A stretch of DNA of 64,000 nucleotides from Mya arenaria (taxonomy: Eukaryota; Mollusca; Bivalvia; Myida; Myidae): contig NC_069135.1 in the NCBI RefSeq assembly GCF_026914265.1, positions 27,601,247 through 27,665,246 of the forward strand, given 5' to 3'. Position numbers and translations under genes: made by a program. Position 1 is the first letter of the stretch, and each line of letters begins with the position of its first letter. The notes below the pieces were generated by a model. It made no database searches and was not told the DNA's origin. It saw only the letters and a list, made by a program, of their open reading frames with translations. Below are positions 1-10,500 of the stretch, piece by piece.

Positions 1-142
1 ATTTTCTGCCACCAATCGGTTTGTTTACAAACAGCCTTGCTCTGAAATTTAAATATCAAATCGACTTGACCATTTGCGATTGTTCGTCATATTAGTCGAC
101 TCGTTTCGATCGTCCTGAAAAAATCGTTTGGCTCTGCTGCTG

Positions 143-179
<37 letters not shown>

Positions 180-207
180 GTCGTCGTCGTCATCATCATC
201 ATCATCA
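143..207. repeat. ATC/TCG trinucleotide microsatellite
   Basis: An uninterrupted run of atc triplets passes into a short run of tcg triplets and back to atc. No splice-flanked ORF uses it, so it is taken as a simple repeat. Confidence 0.95.
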
Positions 208-224
208 ATATCAACGCCAAAAAT

Positions 225-890
225 ATTTTATGCATGTACACTGATGTATCTTCGAAAGAAACACTGATTTATTTGAGTATTTAATATACATTCGCCAGTT
301 GGATATTTGAACATTTCCAGTTGTTTTTTCGCGAATATTCAACTTCAAATCAGTTGGTAGTTGGGGATTCAGATTTTGTCTATTTATATGGTCTCACGGT
401 ATACATGTAGAAATCCAACGCTTAATGTACTTAAATGCATGTACACATATGTATTTTCGTGATAAACACTGTTTTAAATATTTCGTGCATTCACCAGTTG
501 GTATACAAACATTGCCAGTTGGTTATTCGCGAATATACAAGTACCAACCTGTTGGTATTTTGGGGATTCAAATTTTGTCTTGTGTTACGGTTAAAAGATA
601 CACATGTAAAGAAATCAAACAGTTATTGCATTTTTATTCATGTTTTCATGGTATCTTCGTAAAATCACTACTTAAATCATTATCATTCGTACATTCGCCA
701 GTTGATTATTCGACCATTTCCAGTTGGTTATTTGCAAATATCCATCTACCAACCAGTTGGCAGTTGGGGATTCAAATAATACCTTGTTCTCTTGTCAATA
801 ATTGTTAATGTAAATAAATATCACTTATTTTGTCTTTTTATATATGTATCTTTGTTGTATACAATTTTTTGTTCACTGTTTTTCGTACAT
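225..890. repeat. About 200-bp tandem repeat with 'ccagttgg' core
   Basis: Three diverged units begin near 225, 425 and 625, and a fourth is partly visible after 800. Each has a 'atgcatgtacac'/'tatcttcg' head, then 'cattcgccagttgg', 'tttccagttgg', 'ttcgcgaatat', and a 'cagttggcagttggggattca' type tail. The tail is the near-reverse complement of the core, so each unit could fold back. A fifth, rearranged copy lies at about 1620-1775, with its last part in the opposite orientation. The short ORFs here come from repeat periodicity and have no coding signature. Confidence 0.75.
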
Positions 891-2845
891 TAGCCATTAA
901 CATATGTATTAATGATCAAATGGGTTATTTATTGTTAAGCTATTTGGTACAATCAACATCGCGTTAATTACGTTTCTTAATGTACATGTAGTATTCATAT
1001 TAAATAAATACCTTTATTTTGATTGGTTTTACAGTATACTTAGTTACGATTTACATAAGTCTTTCGCTCCGCCGGAGCTCTGACGGCTCGACACGAGTTA
1101 AATCCTCTGGTATCTCCTGGTGTGGCGGGATTATGTAAATTATACATTACATAAATAAAGTCGATCGGTCTGTATATAACTGTATTTTGATAAAAATCCA
1201 GTTTTATGACGTCAGCGGTCCTTATCATAGGACCTCGCCAAAAATGTAATATGGACCTCTAACGTCATACAACTGGTAAGTGCGGCTTGATAATTTAACA
1301 ACGGCGATAATTTTTCACAAGTAAATATTATATGCTCTGTTCAATAAAACACACGTGCATTAAAAATATTGAATGATGATATAAAATGTTCAGTATAATA
1401 AAAGAAATGTTTACACACCACTTCGGGCTATCGCCTCGGTCCATATACACTTTTGGCGGCTGACTGGCCGGTTCTTATAATGTCATGTGACCCTCAGTGT
1501 TGTGTTATATTTCTTAAATATATATTTTATGTTTAAAATGTGTTTATGCATCTCAAAGTCCAGTGTGACAAGTAAGGGGCCAAATAAAATAAAGGTATAC
1601 TTCGCCACAAGCCAGTGTTGATGACTTTAAGTTGGTTATTCGCGAATATCCAACTACCAACTAGATGGTTGTTCGGGTTTGAGACATTGTCTTGTTATAT
1701 GATTATAAAGGTACGCGACTAACAAATTGGAAATGCTCGAATAACCAACTGGCTAATGTGCGAAAAACAGTGAATTAAAACATTGGTGAGGATGTGTCTT
1801 TACGGTTCAGTTTGATATCCGCCATCTTTTTCAGTCATAGTTTTCATGTTTTTGATATCGGACTTCACGGAATTTACCCCTTATACAATCAAAAGTGCAG
1901 GGACAAGCCTAAAAATGATAACTTACGCAATTGCATATCAAAATTTAATTGTCATAGATTTTGCAAGCAAAACAATATTAAGCACAGTTGCTGGCCAGAA
2001 GCAAATAAGCGATTTAAAAGTGAAATGTGCAAACTTAACTTGAGCTAGTTTTATTGCAATTCATTATAAAGAAGAACTGTTGTATTATAATACGAGCGGT
2101 GTCCAACAAAAACATAAAAGGAAAGTACCCTGTTAATATAGATTGTGTTTGGTTTTCATTTACCATGGGGCTCTATAACACCGTAAAACCGAAACGAAAC
2201 CGATAGAAGAGATGTAACGGATTGTCCCAAGTTGTCGTTGGGGCAATAAATTCTCTTCGGTGCAAAGTGGCTGTAATCGTGCTTTGTTTGACTGCTTGAC
2301 GAGCACGCTATGCTAAGTATATTTGTAAACAGTAATTTTCAGAACCTTGGACTATGATGAATTTTATTGGCAATCAGAACGAGGCCCAACATGTCTTTTT
2401 CAGTGGCTCCTCTTGGTATATGACATAGATCATAAAAGAGGTTCAGACCTTTTTTAATTTTAAATGCGGGAAGTTTCGGGTTTAAATCTAGTTCATGGCA
2501 AGCGTGTCCTTACATTCGTCGAAAACAAGAGAAGATGTACTGATGCTTAAGAACGAAGTCTTGGAATTAAACATTCCGCATGTTTTCCTGACCAATATTG
2601 CCAACTTTACGTCCTACAGACTGTCCTTCAGTCATAGTTCAGTCATAGCAGCTTTCAATTTAGTTTAAAGAAGCGGTTAAATACATTACATGAATTCTTT
2701 ATAATACCGTCTTTCAAAATGATACTAAATGTTTAAAATGTCGTTTATTCAACGGTACCTTAAATAAAAAAAATTAGAAAACTTTTGAAAGTAAAGAAAA
2801 TTATTTACTGTATCTCAGCCCTTCGAATAATCGGCTTTTTGATTA
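891..2845. other. Intergenic stretch, no gene seen
   Basis: Apart from the diverged repeat copy at 1620-1775, I see no exon with splice signals, no RNA gene and no recognisable transposon ends. Short ORFs (1040-1228, 1794-2048) have no recognisable protein content. Confidence 0.6.
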
Positions 2846-2851
2846 TTTATT
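2846..2851 (-). terminator. Polyadenylation signal of the minus-strand B-box gene
   Basis: Canonical AATAAA on the minus strand, about 77 nt past the stop codon of the B-box/propeller gene. Position and strand fit its 3' UTR. No transcript evidence is available. Confidence 0.55.
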
Positions 2852-2927
2852 GAACATTGATTGTTTATACGACTTAAGTTTATGTTAATCACACTGCAGA
2901 ATAAGATGTAACATATGTTAATCTGTT

Positions 2928-5012
2928 TCATTGCAGCTTGATAATAAGAAGCAAGTCTGTCTTTCCACCGACAATCATAGAGGAAGTACGGCTGCTGAAG
3001 AGAAGAGATCTCGGTAAGTACACTCCGCATTCTTCCCAGGCCAGTGTGGTAACCTTTCTCTCTTTCTTTCTGTCATTGTCAACCTGCAGCACTGTGTTTG
3101 AGTCCGAGCAGCAGACAAGAATGTGTCCAGCTGGCGTCACTTGTACTGCGTTAGGTCCCCTTAATTCAGGATCAGTGAATGTGGCCAGCTTGTTGCCGAG
3201 GTTGTCCAGGGTGATAAGTTGATTGTTCGAGTAGTTTGTGATGTAGATAATCTTCCCGTCGTTACTGATTGCAATGTTTGCCAACTTTTCATCACCGGAC
3301 TTGTCCTCGAACAACTTCTTTATCTGCTTTCCCGTCATCGTGTAGACGTATAAAGCGGTATCTGATGAAATGTAAAGGTTGTTTCCGTACTGAGCAACGA
3401 TGTAACAGTTATGTGTGAAACGTAACTTTCTCGTAGTCACAAGTTTCCCCTTTGTTCTGTTAATGAAATGGAGTTCACGTCTAAGATCACGTTTGTTAAC
3501 ACAAACGGCAACCTCATTCCCGCCAATGTGGCACACGTCATATGGATGCTCGGGTACATCACAATGGTCGACAACCCTGTACTTCTGGTCCAGGAGTTTT
3601 ACTTTACAGTTGTTCCAGTCTGTGATAACAACCCCTCCATCAGGTAGTTCACATACGCCCAAAATATCACAATTAACTTTGTCTGAACTCATCTTCACAT
3701 TGTACTCCTTGTACCCCAGCGCTTGGAACACATGTTCTGGTTGGAATTGTGCTGCGAAAGGAACGGAATCAGTCGAGACTCCAAAATGTTGTAGAGAGAA
3801 CATTTTCTCTATTGCTTTGTCTGGCTGATATGTTATATTGTACGATTCAACTGTTGACATTCTCTGTAGATGTTCTCTTGCTTCCTTCATTTTTTCTCCA
3901 CATTTTTTAAATCCAACATACAAGACGGTTTCGCCTGAGGACAGTTTGTTATCACACCCATCCATCAAACTCTCCAGATCTTCATGCATTTGTGTGCAGA
4001 AGTCAATATCCTTCTTTATGGACATTTCGTGTTTCGCTATCAGACCGTCTAGTTCAGTTACTGTTGTTTTCTCCATCCTGTCAAGCATGTCGTTAATTTT
4101 TTTACGGATTATTTTTACTTCGTCAACAAGAGCAACCCGGGTCTTCCTCAATGAGACTCCATTTTTCTTTCTGGCGTTTTTCATACATTCTAGCTGTTTT
4201 CTGAGGTCAGCTACCTTTTGTTGTAATTGATGAAACTCTGGATCTTTGCTGATACCCTTTGCGACATCGGTGATGTGCAGTATCGAAGAACATGGTCTGT
4301 AAATTTATGACAAATAGAACTGGAAAACATATTATTTTGTGATTAAAACTGATATGCATGTACACTTTATTTTATATCGCATTAATTTTGTATTTAATGT
4401 ATACTATAGTAAAAATAAACGTGTTAATGTGAAGTGAAATATTACAATTAATTAATTGAAACACAGAAAAAATAACGAGTAGCTTATAGATCAGTTGATG
4501 TTTATTCAGGCTAAAACACACTCGATATAAACTTGGTAATACCGAACACAGAGGTGATCATAGATATCAGAAGATAACGTTTTACCTTAATGAAACATAA
4601 ACGATCAGAGTGTCTACTAATGATACAAACGCTTCACCATTTTATTCTTACATATAACATGAACTCCTGAAACCTACCTGTGATTGACGGCGACGCACAC
4701 ATGACAGCACAGCTGGTCATGGTCAACACACACGAGCTCCAATGCTATACCGGGGTGTCTCTCACATCTTTCCAGAGCGTCCACCGTCCCTTGGGCCGCC
4801 ACCCATTTCTTTACGTCCTTCCGCCCGAGCACCGAGTGTCTCTTGTACAAGCCATTATGTTTTGTGACGCAGGTATTGCAGTAATATTTCGTGCACTGTG
4901 AACAGAAATGTTGAGCTTCCGTGTTCAATCCATCTTCGTCGCAAGGAGAACAGGCGAACTCGTGGATGAAATCACCGCCCTTGTGAATGGAGGACTCGAA
5001 ATTAGAAGCCAT
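2928..5012 (-). CDS. RING-less TRIM-like protein: two B-boxes, coiled coil, C-terminal beta-propeller
   Basis: Two exons, 5012-4678 and 4296-2928, joined in phase at a split Arg codon (CACAG|gtaggt ... ttacag|A), encode 567 residues. There is no RING finger. B-box 1 has all eight expected ligands: C21, C24, C37, C40, C45, C48, H52, H59. B-box 2 follows from C83 through H86, C95, H98, C103, C106, H111 to H118. Residues about 125-240 are heptad-rich and charged, as in a TRIM coiled coil. The rest shows NHL/propeller-like repeats ('VVITDWNNCKVKLLD', 'IYITNYSNNQLITLDNLG', 'ILVCCSDSNTVLQVD'). This architecture belongs to the expanded TRIM2/3/45/71-like sets of bivalves. Without a RING, ubiquitin-ligase activity cannot be assumed. 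Function is unknown; regulatory or immune roles have been suggested for relatives. An inverted paralogue lies at 39473-41583. Confidence 0.9.
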
Positions 5013-5319
5013 ATTCCAGTAATCCCCAGGATTAAATTAAAAAAAAAAAATGCTCCTAAATCTCATCCGCCCTCTTCCAAACAAGGAAGTAGATACAAGA
5101 AATCTGCCTGCCTACGTATATGGTCATGTGATTGTGTGGTACGTGATTAAAACTTGGTTATGATAGCTAGGTCATATGGATTTGCATTAGAGATAAAATA
5201 TATTCTGTTCTGAATTTAATATGCCACATTTTAAAATATATTTACTTAGCAAAAAAATAATAAGTTCGGACACAAAATTCTAAATATATAAAAACAATGT
5301 ACAAGGCCTATCACTGTAA

Positions 5320-5630
5320 TGCACCAGTCAATTGTAACCACGCCCCCCCCCCCCGGGTCCGGGGAATAGCGGGGACTTTGACTTTCGGTCCAGCCAAGCC
5401 CGGGCAAAGTCTCCGCCCTGCGGAGACGAACTGCTAGTAAAAAACCCGCCAAATGCCCCCGCACCCAAGGGACTCTAGGTAAGGCCCATTCCCCGCTATA
5501 TTTGGCTGGAAGACAAAACCACCGCATTCACCCGGCACTGCGGGGTCACGTGGAAGGTAAAAACACGGCCCATTTCCCCGGTATACCCCCGGACCTGGGG
5601 GGGGGGGCGTAGTTACTATTGACTGGTGCA
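5320..5630. mobile_element. 311-bp MITE with about 45-bp terminal inverted repeats, TAA target duplication
   Basis: The left end reads 'tgcaccagtcaattgtaac' followed by a C-run and 'gggtccgggg'. The right end is its reverse complement with a few mismatches. The element is flanked by TAA at 5317-5319 and 5631-5633, a 3-bp duplication as made by PIF/Harbinger transposases (TWA). The interior is GC-rich, unlike the AT-rich surroundings, and holds no transposase, so it is non-autonomous. Superfamily assignment is inferred from the TSD only. Confidence 0.8.
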
Positions 5631-5633
5631 TAA

Positions 5634-7526
5634 CAAACCCACTCCAGGCTACACACCGAATTGTCGAACGTTCTTGTGTAGTTTGGTAATGTAACGATAA
5701 GGTAATTTCAGGTATACATAATGATTGGTACCATTTGTTGTACGTGATTTGTTCACTTTAAAAATCAATGACGTTATATATATTAGATGTAATGGATGCT
5801 ACAGCACTAACAGGTTTAAGGACGTCCACTCTCATAAAAAGACAGATTATTCATCCAAGACATTTTATTCCCATATAAGAAAACGATGTTAATATAAAAC
5901 ACAAGAATGCACAATTTCAGATATTTTTTTTAGATAAACAATCTACCCTCATTCCTATGTTTTCCGGGGGCTCATGTCCAAAATTGCAATTCTAAACTAC
6001 ACTCTCGCTTACGCCAAACCATGGATCCATCACGTGTATAGGGTTTTGGTATGGTTTGTCGGATCCGAACCCCATCCCGCCTCACGTTGGTTAGTTATAA
6101 ATACGACAGACAGTGACGTAGTCCTAAGTAACGAGCGATTCATGCATGTAGGCTCTAAGATTGCACAAAGTAGCGCTATACATTCAATGGTTATTAAAAC
6201 GCCAAAGAAGGCTATGTGTACTGTTAATGATGACACAAAACCTTACTTTCGCGTAGAATCTCATGCTAATAATATAATATCTTGTACAGAGTTATATTGT
6301 AAAAGCTTGTTTCACAGTCGCTTTCAATTTTTTTTAACAATTTAAGTTTAAACTAAACTCCATCACTTTTGACATCCTTCTCCATATCATGGTTTACATT
6401 ATAAACATATCCTTTCTCTTCACTTCATACCCTTACAAATCATACCGAGGTTCCACCGGGTTACCAGGCATCGACAACAGGGAAATGAGATAACCTGGAC
6501 GAATGCGCTGAGAAAATTCATATGAGTAGTCAGTAATGAAAATACGTATATGTTTTCAAGATATACACAACATAAAGTAACGTAATTTTATTCAGGTCAT
6601 AACATGACACCGGAAAGAATTTTATAAATTTATTATTATAAAGAGAGTTAAGCCAACACAATGAGAATTCTCACTTCCAGCCTTAACCATAAAAAAGCCC
6701 CCACCATCATAATCGTTCTTAGGTTTTAATTAAAACATTTTAAGCGCAGGTGTATACCCTAATGCACATCAGGGTTTTCCAATGAACAAAACAATAACCG
6801 TATGTCAAATCACGTCAAACAAATGCTCAGTGTATAGTAGCTTCTTTGTATTTAGTAGTGAATTATATTAATGAGATGTCCCTTCGGAGAGGCCATGATA
6901 TAAAGAAGCTAAAACTTTTCACGTCAGAATTTCAAATTATACTTTTTCAAAAATTCATTCTCAATGCTCCTTTTTGCTTACAGAGCCTAGATTTGATCCA
7001 CCATCTTGAAAACTTGTGCCCTGCTTGAAGAGGCCAAGAGATCTACCCCTAGCCTGGTATTCAGTATGAAACTTTAAGTCAATATTCAAGATCCATTTTG
7101 GACCAATAATGAAAATCACTCCAGGTGTTTTGTCAGCCTAAACCCTGCCATGTGAAAGTTGGACACCTTGGCCAGTAGAATCCTCTCATGTGAGTATAAA
7201 GTAAGTTAAGATGTTTAGATGTTGACCAGAATCAATCAGAGCATATTTCATGAACACCAAATAATTGAGTAGTTAACATATCATAACATGTAAAGGATTA
7301 TATGCGTATTAAGTAAGGGAAAGCCGAAAGAGGAAACTAGCTTGATTTTGTGACTAAATATTTCAAAATGACACACAAGATGAAAAGGAATACAATTGGA
7401 ACATAATTCATTATAATGGCCACAATTTTGTGCGCAATACAGGTTTTTCAATCAAGTATGGTACAAAGCCTATTGGCACGCACACTTTCACACAGATTGC
7501 ACAATTTCATTAACTTTAATTTGAAT
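5634..7526. other. Intergenic / probable 3' UTR of the BCAP31-like gene
   Basis: No splice-flanked coding exon is visible. The upstream edge probably contains the promoter of the B-box gene (transcribed leftward from about 5.1 kb). The part near 7.5 kb is likely 3' UTR of the BCAP31-like gene. A minus-strand AATAAA occurs near 6628-6633, about 0.9 kb past the stop; whether it is used is unknown. Confidence 0.5.
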
Positions 7527-10500
7527 CTAGTTTGATTTCTTGCTTCCGTCTTCTGGTGACTCCAATTTTTCCTGAAACAAAGACAATCATTTTTATCATA
7601 ATATGTAAACAAAAGTCATGGAATTAACTAGCCCCAAAAATATGATGAAATCTATAAGAAATATTTCCATAACTTATCAGAAAAACATTATTGATAACAC
7701 TTATAATATTGATTTGATCTTGAATGACATCACTTTAAACGCATAAAATTATACATTTAGAAATTAACATCTTCATACTTCTACTCTCTCTGTTATTTTT
7801 TGCAAACAGTATGTAATATTAAGTTTCAAACACTTAAAAGAAATGAGATTCTCCAAGTCGAGTCCTCTTTGAGACCCTCTGTAAATCTCCTAGAAACAGA
7901 ACTTCCATGTATTAGTACCAACCTGAGCCTTAGAATATTCATTCAACAGTCTGTCATACTCCTTGTTCATACCCTCTGACTGCTTCTTCAATGCTTCAAA
8001 GTCTGTTTGCTTCATCTCGAGTTCTGAAAGAGGGACTTCATATTAGACTAAAAACAGTGTGACATATGTAGTGGTATACAAATGTAATTCAGTTTCTGCA
8101 AGATTTAACATTTTCGTTTCATTTTTTAACAATCAAGGGGCATAATTTAGTAATTTAAGAAAAGGTTATGGACTATGCTTAACATGCGAATATTGTCACA
8201 GAAAGTCTCGTGTGATCATATTGATTTTTTTATTTACATAGGCCAAGGGGATTTTCTAGGATAACAGAATACAGCAGAAACGATCATTTTCTGAAAACAG
8301 ATCTGCTAAAAACTTCAGCCTAAGTTCACAAAAGGGGCCAATAACTATCTCCCTTTACTGATTTTGCAGGATACCACAAAAGACAAGACTTACTCTATAA
8401 CAAATATTTCTCATTATTTTTTAGTTTGAAAACAGACTAGCTAAAAACTTTAGCACATAGTTCAGAAAAGGGGCCAATAATTATCTCCCTTTACTGACTT
8501 ATTTTTACACAGATGACAAGACTAACTCGATGACAAATATTTCAACTTTTCATGTTTGAAAACTGACTAGCTTAAATTTTCAGAAATTAGTTTACAAAAG
8601 GGGCAAATAATTAGCTCCCTTTACTGACCTTTTTTAAGTTTCTTGAGCTCTAGTTTGGTTTCATCTAGCTGTGTTGCGAGATCTTTTTCCCTCTTAACGG
8701 CATCCACATCAGTGTCATCACTTCTTGCCTGGAAAGGGTAAAATGAGGATACAAAGTTGATTGCTTGTCTGTATAACAAGTACTAGATAAAAGTGCAAGT
8801 GGGGCAGATATTATGAAACACCCTGCATGTACATAAGCAGTTCAATTATCATTCATCAGGAGTTTTAACAACTGATAATTGTCCAGGAAAATAGCAATGA
8901 AGGATTTTTTACCCTAAGCAGGGAGAAGGGGCTAAAACCCCTTTTAAAAACTGTATTTAAAGTCATTTCAAGGTACTTTTTTTGATGCAAATGTGTGAGC
9001 AAATAAACATTACTATACAACAAGTCTGAAGCTAAAAGCTCTCAATCATGATTTCAAAATGAATCCTGAATATTTTTGCGTAAATAACTGCAAAACAATG
9101 ATATAAGATTGCTTCCAAAAAATCAGATCATAGATTTTCATATTTCCGTTAAAAAATTAATGTTTTATGGCTTAAAGTAACGGTTAAAGAAAAATGCATA
9201 AAACATCAAATTTTTTAACTTAAATTTAAAAATCTGCGATCTATTTTTTGTCAGCAGTCTTATATAACTGGTTTCCATGGATTTTCGCAAAAATTGGCTC
9301 GTTCCAAGACAAAAAATAAAAAAGTTGTCAAAACGTTCAATCTGTGCAGCTTTAACACCTTAAGGCTAATACTAATAGTAAGTCTTAAAGCACTTTGATA
9401 TGAATAAACAACAATTAAAATTAGTTTTAAAAAATGCAATTGCAAGAAACTTTAAATTTTCTATTAATAATTGAAGAGAGATGGTATTGAAGTTTTAATG
9501 AATTCGAATTTCTTCAAGTAGTTTTTTAGTAAATGTTTGGACAAAGTTTGCATTATAAATATTCAACAAAGGTAGATAACTCTGCAATAAAGTGCCTAAG
9601 CAGAATCATTCTTGCAAGATGAACAACTTAAGATCAGAACTATCTTTATTCCAAATTTCCATCAATTTCCTTTCAGTAGGTTTTGCAAGTGCCAGACAAA
9701 AAATTCCTAAATTAAAAATGAACAAGGGGACATAACTCTGAAATAAAATGCTGAAAGTTATAATTCTAGCAGGGTGCAGAACTACACATGCTATCTATCT
9801 ATGAATTAAGTTTCAATCAATTGCTTCAAACACTTTACAAGTAAGAGCCTCCCTACCAAGTTTGAGGATAGTATGCCTAAAGCATACTCCAGTTAGCAAC
9901 AAGACAAGAGTTCTATGTCCAAGGTGACTGTGACTGTTAATTTTGACCTACTGTCATTAAAGTCAATCATCTGCTGGTAATGATAACCTCTCTGCCAAGT
10001 TTTAGGATCGTTTGACCAAGCATACTAGAGTAATCAATTGGACAAGTTCAAGTCCAAGGACACCCAACCATGACTTTTGAATCAATAGGAATTATCTCAC
10101 TGGGCAACATATAAACCTCCCAACTAAGTTTGAGGGCCATGGGCCAAATAGTTCTCTATTTATTAATCAGGCAAGGTTTGGTCTACCACCTGACAAGAGA
10201 CAGTGGCAAAGCAGGGGGGGGGGGGGGGTAATAATTAGGTGTGTGTAACCTTACCATGTTTTTGATATTATCCTTCTCCTCCATTAGTTTTTTGGCAGCA
10301 TCCGAAGCACTTTGGGCTTGTTTCTGGCTTGCCTCTGACTGGGCTTGCATCTGGGCTTGAAGGGACAGCAACGTCACCAGGCGACGAATAATGCTGTAAG
10401 TATAGAACTATAGTTAATACTTTTAACACTTATATGTTCAAATATGGAAATATCTTTAACCAAAATAAAAACATCTTTTTAACATATCATCCCGGCAAAG

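Noticed and set aside
2938..4230. Plus-strand ORFs of 94-137 residues
   Set aside because: These are antisense shadows of the B-box/propeller exon 2.
5246..5631. Proline-rich ORFs of 93 and 65 residues
   Set aside because: They lie inside the GC-rich MITE and span its inverted repeats.
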